This document shows, piece after piece, positions 17,730 through 24,997 of a stretch of DNA of 64,000 bases. The notes beneath the pieces were generated by a model. The model was not told where the DNA came from and did not search any database. It saw only the letters and a program-made list of their open reading frames with translations. Position numbers and translations under genes: made by a program. Source of the stretch: a bacterium 1xD42-87 (GTDB lineage Bacteria > Bacillota > Clostridia > Lachnospirales > Lachnospiraceae); the NCBI GenBank assembly GCA_003611805.1, contig RAYM01000016.1, forward strand, positions 109,753 through 173,752, read 5' to 3'. How positions within the stretch are numbered: position 1 is the stretch's first letter; the number at the start of each line of letters is the position of its first letter.

Positions 17730-18389
17730 TTACTTCCTCTTGTCCAGCTTCACCGACAGCCGCATCCCCAGCGTCTGGAAAATCTGCACCAGCACTACCA
17801 GAAGCACCACCGAGACAATCATAATCAGCGTCTCGTAACGGTAATAGCCGTAACGCATGGCGATATCGCCAAGTCCGCCGCCGCCGACCACGCCCGCCAT
17901 TGCGGAATAGCCGAGAATTGTGCCAATGGCGATAGTCACACCCACCAGAATCGACGTTCTCGCCTCCACCAGAAGCACCTTCCATATAATCGTAAACGTG
18001 CCTGCGCCCATACTCTGCGCCGCCTCCACCACACCGTGATCCACTTCCTTGATGGAAGATTCGATCATCCGTCCGATAAAGGGAGCCGCCGCAATGGTCA
18101 GCGGTACAATCGTTGCCGCTGCCCCCGTGCTTTTGCCCACAATTGCCCTCGTCAGGGGCAGCACAAGAATCAGCAGAATCAGAAACGGAATACTCCGCAA
18201 AATATTAGCCGCTACATCCAGCGCCCTGTAAACCACGGCGTTCGGTCGGATGCCCGACTTATCCGTCACGGCAAGCACAATGCCCCAGGGAAGTCCCAGC
18301 ACATAGCCAAAAAAAGTTGACAGCAATGTCATAAACAACGTATCCCGCACACCTTCCAGCATCATCAGTGTCAGATCACTAGTCCACAT
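17730..18389 (-). CDS. metI: Methionine ABC transporter permease MetI
   Basis: This 219-residue inner-membrane permease of the methionine ABC importer has five predicted membrane segments. The MetI-type coupling region is visible as EAAQSMGAGTFTIIWKVLLVEARTSI. Its start overlaps the metN stop by 11 bases (ATGTGGACTAG), so the two are translationally coupled. Length and motifs fit the family. Confidence 0.95.
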   Translation of the reverse strand: MWTSDLTLMMLEGVRDTLFMTLLSTFFGYVLGLPWGIVLAVTDKSGIRPNAVVYRALDVAANILRSIPFLILLILVLPLTRAIVGKSTGAAATIVPLTIAAAPFIGRMIESSIKEVDHGVVEAAQSMGAGTFTIIWKVLLVEARTSILVGVTIAIGTILGYSAMAGVVGGGGLGDIAMRYGYYRYETLIMIVSVVLLVVLVQIFQTLGMRLSVKLDKRK

Positions 18390-19407
18390 AGCCGTTCACC
18401 TCCTCCACTGCCAACCCTCTCTCTACAAGGTAAGCCTTCATCTCCTCCTGTACCTTACGGTCGTCCGGCAGACTCAAAATCATCTCGCCTCTGGCGATTC
18501 CTTCCACGTTCTTCGTATCCGCCCGCAGAATGTTGATCGGCTGCCCAAACCTTAACACCATATTTGCAATCACCGGCTCAAAGGAAGAGTTCACGGAAAA
18601 TACTATACGCACACAGCATTTCCCTTTCATCAGTTCCTTCTGTCTGTCCTCCAGTGTGCGGCGGTCCGTGCCGCTGCCTTTCAGGATCAGTTCTTTCGCC
18701 TCCGCCGTCTTCGGGTGCGCAAAGATATCCGAAACGCGCCCCTGTTCTACCAGATGCCCCTCGCCGATAATCGCCACGTGGGAACATATTTCCCGGACCA
18801 CCGACATTTCGTGGGTAATGATCACTATCGTGATACCGTATTTTTTATTGATATCCTTCAAAAGCTGCAAAATGGACTGTGTCGTCCGCGGGTCTAACGC
18901 GCTCGTCGCCTCGTCGCAGAGCAGAATCTTCGGGTTCGCCGCCAGCGCCCTTGCAATCGCCACCCGCTGCTTCTGCCCGCCGGAAAGCTGGGACGGATAT
19001 GCCGAAGCCTTATCCGAAAGCTCCACGATCTCCAGCAGCTCCTTCGCACGCTTCCTTGCGTCCTTCTTCTTCATTCCCCCGATCACAAGCGGAAAGCAGA
19101 TATTATCAATCACATTCTTCTGCATCAACAGATTGAAATGCTGGAAGATCATGGAAATCTCCCTGCGTGTCTCCCGGAGCTGCGCTTCCGTCATCGCTCC
19201 CAGATCCTTTCCCCCGATCTCCACCGTGCCGGACGTGGGGCGTTCCAGAAAGTTCAGGCACCGCACGAGCGTGCTCTTGCCCGCACCCGACATGCCGATA
19301 ATACCATAGATATCGCCCGCCTCAATGGACAGCGTGATATGCTGCAGTGCCTCCACTTTCCCGTCATCGGTCTCAAAGGTCTTGCTTAAATCCCGCACCT
19401 CGATCAT
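18379..19407 (-). CDS. metN: Methionine ABC transporter ATPase MetN
   Basis: This 342-residue ATPase has Walker A GMSGAGKST (38-46), signature LSGGQKQRV (about 143), Walker B LLCDEATSALDP and the H-loop ITHEM. A C-terminal NIL domain (about 265-342) binds methionine and inhibits transport when the cell has enough. GGAGGAGAG precedes ATG 19407. A strong sigma-A promoter at 19600-19628 and a structured leader of about 186 bases lie upstream, so expression is probably controlled in the leader. Confidence 0.95.
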   Translation of the reverse strand: MIEVRDLSKTFETDDGKVEALQHITLSIEAGDIYGIIGMSGAGKSTLVRCLNFLERPTSGTVEIGGKDLGAMTEAQLRETRREISMIFQHFNLLMQKNVIDNICFPLVIGGMKKKDARKRAKELLEIVELSDKASAYPSQLSGGQKQRVAIARALAANPKILLCDEATSALDPRTTQSILQLLKDINKKYGITIVIITHEMSVVREICSHVAIIGEGHLVEQGRVSDIFAHPKTAEAKELILKGSGTDRRTLEDRQKELMKGKCCVRIVFSVNSSFEPVIANMVLRFGQPINILRADTKNVEGIARGEMILSLPDDRKVQEEMKAYLVERGLAVEEVNGYVD

Positions 19408-19593
19408 TTCCGTACTCTCCTCCCGCTTTTATGCTACAATTCACACATATGCCAGATTTCGCATCAATTTACGATTCTTCCGTGTGAATTGCAGCAATGA
19501 TGCACACAAAATGCCAAAATACAGGCATTTTGGCGCTGGTTCCGACGCTATGCAGCAAGTGCATGGCACGTGTGAAAAGTAACGATTTTATCC
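19408..19593 (-). promoter_or_regulatory. Structured 5' leader of metNIQ, class unknown
   Basis: This is the likely untranslated leader, about 186 bases from the predicted start of transcription to metN. It holds a 14-bp stem (19482-19495 with 19433-19446, one G-U pair) ending just before the ribosome site. It also holds two mutually exclusive perfect 8-bp hairpins: 19508-19515 with 19524-19531, and 19513-19520 with 19527-19534. I find neither the SAM-I core motif nor the T-box AGGGTGG element. It may be an unassigned riboswitch or a protein-binding leader. Confidence 0.55.
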
Positions 19594-19599
19594 TTGCTC

Positions 19600-19628
19600 A
19601 CTATAGTATGAATCCCGCGAAATGTCAA
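19600..19628 (-). promoter_or_regulatory. Sigma-A promoter of metNIQ
   Basis: TTGACA-N17-TATAGT on the minus strand is near consensus. It lies between the cysK stop codon and the metN leader. Confidence 0.85.
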
Positions 19629-19658
19629 GGTTTTGCGAACAGGCGCAGCTGAACTCGT

Positions 19659-20591
19659 TTACGCGAAGAGCGGCGTAGACAGATACCGGTCCCCCGAATC
19701 GGGCAGGAGCGCCACGATCACCTTTCCTTTGTTCTCCGGACGCTTCGCAAGCTCAGCCGCGGCGTGGAGCGCCGCTCCCGAAGAGATGCCCACAAGCACA
19801 CCCTCCTGTGTGGCAATCGCCCTGCCCGCCGTGAAAGCGTCCTCATTGGAAACCTTTATAATCTCATCGTAAATATCCGTATCAAGCGTCTGTGGCACAA
19901 AGCCTGCGCCGATTCCCTGAATCTTGTGCGCACCCGGCTGTCCGCCCGAGAGAACCGGGCTGCTCTCCGGCTCCACCGCCACTACCTGTATGGCGGGGTT
20001 CTTTTCCTTTAGGTAAGAACCGACGCCCGTGATCGTGCCGCCGGTACCCACGCCTGCCACGAAAATGTCCACCTTTCCCTCCGTGTCATCCCAGATCTCC
20101 GGTCCTGTGGTCGCCTTATGAACCGCCGGATTCGCCGGATTTTCAAACTGACCGAGAATGATCGAACCGGGCGTCTGCGCCTGCAGTTCCTCCGCCTTGG
20201 CAATGGCGCCCTTCATCCCCAGCGCGCCATCCGTCAACACCAGCTCTGCGCCGTATGCCTGCAGCAGTTTGCGCCGCTCCACACTCATGGTTTCCGGCAG
20301 CGTCAGTACCGCCCGGTAACCCTTTGCCGCCGCCACGGACGCCAGCCCGATGCCCGTATTGCCGCTGGTCGGCTCGATAATCGTCGCGCCGGGTTTCAGT
20401 TTCCCTTCCCGCTCCGCCACCTCGATCATATGTAAGGCGATGCGGTCCTTCACCGAACCTGCAGGGTTAAAATACTCCAGTTTCACGAGAATCGTGGCGT
20501 CTGTGATGCCGTTAGTTTCCTCGTAGTGGGTCACCTCCAAAAGGGGCGTATGCCCGATCAGCTCCGATGCGCTCTTTTTAATGTCTGCCAT
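19659..20591 (-). CDS. cysK: Cysteine synthase A
   Basis: This 310-residue PLP enzyme (O-acetylserine sulfhydrylase) makes cysteine from O-acetylserine and sulfide. PLP lysine K48 lies in NPAGSVKDR, and the phosphate-binding loop PTSGNTG is at 74-80. [17 protein letters not shown] and the C-terminal [11 protein letters not shown] are also typical of CysK. ATG 20591 follows a good GGGAGGAA. Its promoter spacer is a palindrome, suggesting repressor control. It lies upstream of metNIQ, which has its own promoter, so the two units form a sulfur-amino-acid cluster. Confidence 0.96.
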   Translation of the reverse strand: MADIKKSASELIGHTPLLEVTHYEETNGITDATILVKLEYFNPAGSVKDRIALHMIEVAEREGKLKPGATIIEPTSGNTGIGLASVAAAKGYRAVLTLPETMSVERRKLLQAYGAELVLTDGALGMKGAIAKAEELQAQTPGSIILGQFENPANPAVHKATTGPEIWDDTEGKVDIFVAGVGTGGTITGVGSYLKEKNPAIQVVAVEPESSPVLSGGQPGAHKIQGIGAGFVPQTLDTDIYDEIIKVSNEDAFTAGRAIATQEGVLVGISSGAALHAAAELAKRPENKGKVIVALLPDSGDRYLSTPLFA

Positions 20592-20656
20592 TTTTCTTCC
20601 TCCCTTTTACACGCTCTGCCCCGCTTGTTGTCTTTGGTCGCAGAACACCGCGTTCT

Positions 20657-20690
20657 ATTTCATACCATTTTGATATGATTAATATGAAAT
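20657..20690. promoter_or_regulatory. Inverted repeat downstream of the cysK start site
   Basis: Perfect 8-base arms ATTTCATA and TATGAAAT are separated by 18 bases. It lies in the cysK leader right after the -10 box, so it could be an operator or leader hairpin. Confidence 0.45.
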
Positions 20691-20691
20691 G

Positions 20692-20720
20692 ATAATACAC
20701 TAGAAATTTTCCAGTGTCAA
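20692..20720 (-). promoter_or_regulatory. cysK: cysK promoter with palindromic spacer
   Basis: TTGACA-N17-TATTAT on the minus strand. The spacer and flank (20698-20716) form a near-perfect palindrome, CACTxGAAAxTTTCxAGTG, a likely repressor site placed exactly between -35 and -10. Confidence 0.7.
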
Positions 20721-20728
20721 CCATTATT

Positions 20729-20755
20729 TAAAAATATATGGATGTTACCCGAAAT
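20729..20755 (+). promoter_or_regulatory. Candidate sigma-28 promoter of the CgeB-like glycosyltransferase
   Basis: TAAA-N15-CCCGAAAT matches the Gram-positive flagellar sigma (SigD) form TAAA-N15-NCCGATAT except for one base in the -10. Three better matches drive flagellar genes in this window. A TATACT at 20765-20770 offers a weaker sigma-A alternative. Confidence 0.5.
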
Positions 20756-20830
20756 GATTTGTGATATACTCAACACAGATTGAACGTTAATAAATCGGGC
20801 GCCAGCGCGCTCGATTCGGAGAGGAATGCC

Positions 20831-22069
20831 ATGAAAATACTTTTTATCGAATGGGCAAGTTTCGGCAATGCCGATATAAAAGACGCCTTTGCCAGAGAGG
20901 GACATCAGGTCAGCTGTTTTCCTTTTTCCAATAAAGATGCCCGCAGGGACACCGAGATTGAGTCCGCTCTCACCGGCAGTCTGCACGAGACTGTGCCTGA
21001 CGCAGTCTTTTCCTTCAACTATTTTCCCCTCGTTTCCAATGTGTGTAAGCGCGAGGGTCTGCCCTATATTTCATGGATCTATGACAGCCCCTACGTCATG
21101 CTCTATTCCTACACCGCTATCAATCCATGCAACACTATCTATGTGTTCGACCGGGCGCTTTGCCGGGAATTTAACGAGGCTGGAATCAAAACCGTCCGCT
21201 ACCTGCCCATGGCGGCAAACACAGATCGGCTGGACCGCCTCGACTCGTTTCTGACAAATCCTGCAATACACGATACTGACAGCATCCATGCCGTATCGCA
21301 GGCTTCCGATGCCCGCAGCTCACATGCCGTACCCCAGATTCCCAGCTGTCCGTACCTGTACGACGTTTCCTTCGTGGGCTCGCTTTACACCGAGTCCCAT
21401 AACTTTTTTGACCGCATGGAAAATCTTTCCGAATATACGAAAGGATATCTGGAAGGACTGATGGAGGCACAGATGCATGTGCAGGGCTGTAACTTTATCC
21501 AGGAGTCATTATCTCCTATCATGGAAGAGTTATATCAGTCTCTTCCCATGGATCCCAATCCCGACGGCGTGGAGACAAGAGAGTACCTCTACGCCCAATA
21601 TGTCATCAACCGCAAGCTTACGGGGCTGGAACGGCTGCGCCTGCTGACGGCAGTCACGCAGACACACACGCTGGATCTGTTTACCCTGGATCCCACCTTT
21701 TCTCTGCCCAACCTGCGCAACCACGGCACTGCGGACTACTACGCAGAAATGCCTCTGGTCTTCAAGCAGAGCCGGATCAATCTGAACATTTCCCTGCGAA
21801 GCATTAAGAGCGGCATACCCCTGCGCGCTTTCGACATTATGGGAAGCGGCGGTTTTCTGTTAAGTAATTATCAGGAAGATTTTCTCGAAAACTTTACCCC
21901 CGGGGTAGACTTTGACTGCTATGAAAGCGAAGAAGACTTGCTGCAGAAGATCGATTACTACCTGACCCACGAAGAAGAAAGAATTGCGATCGCAAAAAAC
22001 GGTCACGATAAAGTCGCCGCTGCGCATACTTACCGTCATCGTGTGCAGGAAATGCTGGCTGGTCTGTAA
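20831..22069 (+). CDS. CgeB-like glycosyltransferase
   Basis: This 412-residue protein resembles the spore-maturation CgeB/DUF3880 glycosyltransferases. The N-terminal half starts MKILFIEWASFGN and includes VFSFNYFPLVSNVC and YISWIYDSPY. The C-terminal Glyco_trans_1_2-type half includes FKQSRINLNISLRSIKSGIPLRAFDIMGSGGF-type sequence and ends with LTHEEERIAIAKNG. It is paralogous to the protein at 39032-40213 (matching blocks INLN, GGFLL, YL.HEEER). I start at ATG 20831 with GGAGAGGA upstream. A candidate sigma-28 promoter and the nearby flagellar glycosyltransferases suggest flagellin modification. Acceptor and donor are unknown. Confidence 0.82.
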   Translation: MKILFIEWASFGNADIKDAFAREGHQVSCFPFSNKDARRDTEIESALTGSLHETVPDAVFSFNYFPLVSNVCKREGLPYISWIYDSPYVMLYSYTAINPCNTIYVFDRALCREFNEAGIKTVRYLPMAANTDRLDRLDSFLTNPAIHDTDSIHAVSQASDARSSHAVPQIPSCPYLYDVSFVGSLYTESHNFFDRMENLSEYTKGYLEGLMEAQMHVQGCNFIQESLSPIMEELYQSLPMDPNPDGVETREYLYAQYVINRKLTGLERLRLLTAVTQTHTLDLFTLDPTFSLPNLRNHGTADYYAEMPLVFKQSRINLNISLRSIKSGIPLRAFDIMGSGGFLLSNYQEDFLENFTPGVDFDCYESEEDLLQKIDYYLTHEEERIAIAKNGHDKVAAAHTYRHRVQEMLAGL

Positions 22070-22156
22070 AACCGCATCTCCTGTCATATTCCTTACTTGT
22101 ATTGATTAGTGTGAGAAATACTAATTCTCCCATTACCGCTTCATGCCGGACGCAGT

Positions 22157-22672
22157 CTACAGTAAATTTCCCCTCTCGTCCACCTTTCCGCAGACTCTTG
22201 CCGGCACGCCTTTTACGAGACAATAATCTGGCACATCCTCTGTCACAACGGCTCCCGCCGCCACCATCGCATATTTTCCCACCGTGTGTCCGCATACGAT
22301 CGTTGCGTTCGCACCGATGCTGGCGCCCTTTTTTATGCACGTTTTCTTATAGTTTTCTCTCCCCTTGGGATAAGCCGCCCTGGGTGTCAAGTCATTTGTA
22401 AACACGCAGGAAGGACCGCAGAACACATCGTCCTCAAGCTCCACGCCCTCATAAACGGAAACGTTATTCTGTATTTTGACGCCGTTTCCGATCTTCACAT
22501 GGCTGGAAATATTCACATTCTGTCCGAGCACACAGTTTTCACCAATCGCCGCACCCGCCTGTACATGACAGAAATGCCATATTTTCGTTCCCGCCCCAAT
22601 GATTACCCCCTCGTCAATATAGCTGCTCTCATGTACGAAATACTCTTGCATCCCGTTATTTTCCTGTCCCAT
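22157..22672 (-). CDS. WlbB/WbpD-like sugar N-acetyltransferase
   Basis: This 171-residue left-handed beta-helix acyltransferase has hexapeptide repeats through residues about 20-150 (VIIGAGTKIWHFCHVQAGA, NVNISSHVKIGNGVKIQNN, CGPSCVFTNDLTPRAAYP). It matches the group that acetylates the 3-amino group of UDP-2-acetamido-3-amino sugars (WbpD, WlbB). Its substrate would be made by a Gfo/Idh oxidoreductase, and the directly upstream gene is a broken copy of exactly that type. ATG 22672 follows GGAGGACAGC; an internal ATG at 22651 is less well placed. With its partner gene dead, its present role is doubtful unless a second pathway copy exists. Confidence 0.85.
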   Translation of the reverse strand: MGQENNGMQEYFVHESSYIDEGVIIGAGTKIWHFCHVQAGAAIGENCVLGQNVNISSHVKIGNGVKIQNNVSVYEGVELEDDVFCGPSCVFTNDLTPRAAYPKGRENYKKTCIKKGASIGANATIVCGHTVGKYAMVAAGAVVTEDVPDYCLVKGVPARVCGKVDERGNLL

Positions 22673-23104
22673 TTATGCTGTCCTCCCCATTGAACGCTCC
22701 TATCTTCCATCTAGGGTTTCGGAAATCTGTATCCGTAAGCGGAAACTTCACGCTGCATCCCTCCGCCGCGGACTTATAGAGCGCCAGAACCAGTTCAAGC
22801 GCTTTCTTTCCATCCATAGCTGTGACATATGGCTGTCTCTCCTAGGCGATGGCGTTAATCATGTCGGCATACAGCGGCGTATGTCCATAACCGTATACGT
22901 TCGGCGGATTCTCGTGGAATTTCGCCTTCACTTCCTCCGGGTTGTCCAAAAAATCCGAAAACCACCACTCTTCTATCACATTGACAGACTGGCCGCCCAT
23001 CATCCAGCGCAGAAGATCAATGTTGTGGATGCACTGGTTCATTAGCGCACCGCCGCTATATGGTTTGGTGAAATACGGCCACAGCCGATTAATGCATATT
23101 TCAT
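22656..23104 (-). pseudogene. Decayed Gfo/Idh/MocA oxidoreductase (WlbA/WbpB-like)
   Basis: The start is intact: ATG 23104, preceded by GAGGAGAAAGAC, reads MKYALIGCGRISPNH, the classic Rossmann N-terminus of this family. After about 20 codons the frame ends, and another frame continues with a much later part of the protein (GGALMNQCIHNIDLLRWMMG), so roughly the middle third is deleted with a frameshift. A TAG stop at 22842-22844 then interrupts the tail, which continues in frame (QPYVTAMDGKKALELVLALY) to a TAA at 22656. The start overlaps the stop of the upstream cassette gene by ATGA. An intact copy would supply the keto sugar for the aminosugar pathway served by the acetyltransferase downstream. 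Confidence 0.85.
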
Positions 23105-23886
23105 TGTCTTTCTCCTCTATTCTGTCTGTCCACAAATTCTATCACGTTATGCCTGTCATTCTCTGCCAAGTTTTCTTGCAAAAACCCATGAAATTTATTT
23201 GCGTATGAACGGCGAAATTCAAATATACGATTGTCTTTCTCTATATCGACCGAGAGCAGCTTTCCTTTATATTCTATTGCCTGGTTTAAAAGCATCTGCC
23301 CAAGTTCATCGCTTTCCGGCGCTATCCCAACTTTCTTACCTCCTGCCCGAATGTACTCGCGTCTGCCATGTTTTGGATTGATCTCATATTCTCGAAACCC
23401 CAATTCATCCCAATAAAATTCTATATGACTTTCATCCGCTATGTTTCTAATGCTATGCTTTTTGTTATCCGTTAATACACCCTGTATTGTTTTTTGGGCA
23501 AATATCGGATCTGATACTAAGCTTAGCAGAAAGTCTTCTTTATATCTGGCACAATGCTCGGACTGAAATCCCAGCAGGCAAAATTTCTCATCGGTTTCCT
23601 CTTCCCCTTCCCCAACCATTGTAAGCATCTGCAACATCCATAAATATTGCTCCCTGTATCCATTTCGTATATCATTCAAAGCGTGAATCAGGGAATATTG
23701 CGGAGCAAGTTCCGTAGATTTGTTCACATTTTTGCTGTTTACAATATCTACCGTTGTATCCACGCGGCTTACTCGTTCATCTCTCAATCGTATCGCAACA
23801 TTTGCAAAACACACAAGCGCCTTTTGAGCATCATGAGGTATCTTAAACCCTTTCATAAAAGCTATATCATTAATTGCAATTTTCAT
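23101..23886 (-). CDS. Unknown third protein of the DUF262/ATPase cassette
   Basis: This 261-residue soluble protein is one I do not recognise. The N-terminal half is helical and rich in Asp, Arg and aromatic residues (HALNDIRNGYREQYLWMLQML). The C-terminal half holds FYWDELGFREYEINPKHGR and SDELGQMLLNQAIEYKGKLL, which look like a compact alpha/beta domain; conserved-looking Asp, Glu and His residues could be catalytic, but I cannot show that. ATG 23886 follows GATGAGGAAATC. It begins 31 bases after the ATPase stop and ends overlapping the oxidoreductase remnant. In such cassettes the third gene is often the effector or a specificity protein; that is inference. Confidence 0.75.
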   Translation of the reverse strand: MKIAINDIAFMKGFKIPHDAQKALVCFANVAIRLRDERVSRVDTTVDIVNSKNVNKSTELAPQYSLIHALNDIRNGYREQYLWMLQMLTMVGEGEEETDEKFCLLGFQSEHCARYKEDFLLSLVSDPIFAQKTIQGVLTDNKKHSIRNIADESHIEFYWDELGFREYEINPKHGRREYIRAGGKKVGIAPESDELGQMLLNQAIEYKGKLLSVDIEKDNRIFEFRRSYANKFHGFLQENLAENDRHNVIEFVDRQNRGERQ

Positions 23887-23917
23887 GATTTCCTCATCTT
23901 TCGCACGTCATAAATGC

Positions 23918-24997
23918 TCATAACAAATCAATGAGAGCCCTCTCCCATTCATCCAAAAAACCTCTCGGCCATGTACTTAGTTTGCCGTCTTCAAAAATTT
24001 GCAGTTTCTGATAAGTATGGCGATATTCTCTGGACTCATCTTTAAAGAAAAAGGCAATCTGTACATCATCTTTGGCAAGATGTTTTTCTTTTACTGATAT
24101 GCGCACCCCATTTATAATATGGTCACTATGTGTTTCCACAATAATCTGTGCACCGCCAGCTCCTGCTCTGGCAATCAATTCGCCTAACATTCTTTGCCCT
24201 GCCGGATGAATATGTGCTTCAGGATTTTCTATGATAATCAAATCACCCTCTTTGGAGGATAGCAAAGCTATGATAACCGGAAGAATATAGGTAATCCCAA
24301 ATCCGACATTAAGGCTTTTGTAAGAATTCGTCTTTTCTTTTCCCTCAATAAAGTCAAATGACAATTCGGAAGCTCTGCTTTCCATCATTACCTTAATCTG
24401 TGGCGACACTCCAGGTGACACTCTGTCCAGCCAAATTCTGACCTGATTGAGTAATGATTTTCCCTTCTCATCTTCCTCTACGACACACCGATTTTTTACA
24501 TCATCATCCCCATACATGCCTAAATATTGCAGCGCAAACTCCCCATTATTCCCAAAACGCCTCATTTTCAAATCTTTCTCGCTGATTACACGATATCGTT
24601 CCTGCGGTTTAATACGATACGCTGACAAATAAATAAATTTCTCTTCTGCCAGAAATGCAGAATCAGCAGGCGTCTCCACAGCCGTTAAATAATCTACATC
24701 CTGTTCATAGGAGAAAATATGCATATACTCTTTTTTCTCAGAACCCGTAATCCCGATTTTTACAAAATCTTCTTGCGCCTTATCATATACCACATCCTGT
24801 GAATAACCCATTTCTGTATATTTTCCATTTAATGTAAGTCTTCTACTTTCTCCCGAAGACTGAAATAGCAATAATAGCGCCTGAATGACTGTCGATTTTC
24901 CTACCCCATTGACCCCGGTAAATATATTTACGGATTTCAAATCTATCTGCAGCTTTTCAAAACATTTGAAATTTTCTAATTCTAAACCAGTGATCAT
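23918..24997 (-). CDS. AAA ATPase of the DUF3696 (AAA_15/OLD-like) type
   Basis: This 359-residue ATPase opens MITGLELENFKCFEKLQIDL, typical of RecF/OLD-like ABC-class ATPases. Walker A GVNGVGKST is at 28-36, Walker B with IIIENPEAHIHP near residue 255, and the switch-like histidine in VETHSDHIINGVR. The C-terminal part fits DUF3696 (ends with short aromatic and acidic motifs). Its start overlaps the DUF262 gene's stop by ATGA, so the two are translated together. Such ATPases act as sensors or DNA-engaging motors in several anti-phage systems. The ATPase assignment is firm; the defence role is inferred from the partner genes and AT-rich context. Confidence 0.88.
   Translation of the reverse strand: MITGLELENFKCFEKLQIDLKSVNIFTGVNGVGKSTVIQALLLLFQSSGESRRLTLNGKYTEMGYSQDVVYDKAQEDFVKIGITGSEKKEYMHIFSYEQDVDYLTAVETPADSAFLAEEKFIYLSAYRIKPQERYRVISEKDLKMRRFGNNGEFALQYLGMYGDDDVKNRCVVEEDEKGKSLLNQVRIWLDRVSPGVSPQIKVMMESRASELSFDFIEGKEKTNSYKSLNVGFGITYILPVIIALLSSKEGDLIIIENPEAHIHPAGQRMLGELIARAGAGGAQIIVETHSDHIINGVRISVKEKHLAKDDVQIAFFFKDESREYRHTYQKLQIFEDGKLSTWPRGFLDEWERALIDLL

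Noticed and set aside
19408..19593. SAM-I riboswitch or T-box upstream of metN
   Set aside because: The SAM-I core and the T-box AGGGTGG element are absent, although the operon type would suit them.
22842..23135. A 97-codon functional oxidoreductase gene
   Set aside because: The frame lacks the Rossmann start, which lies in another frame at 23104, and it stops at a TAG with conserved sequence continuing after it; it is part of a pseudogene.
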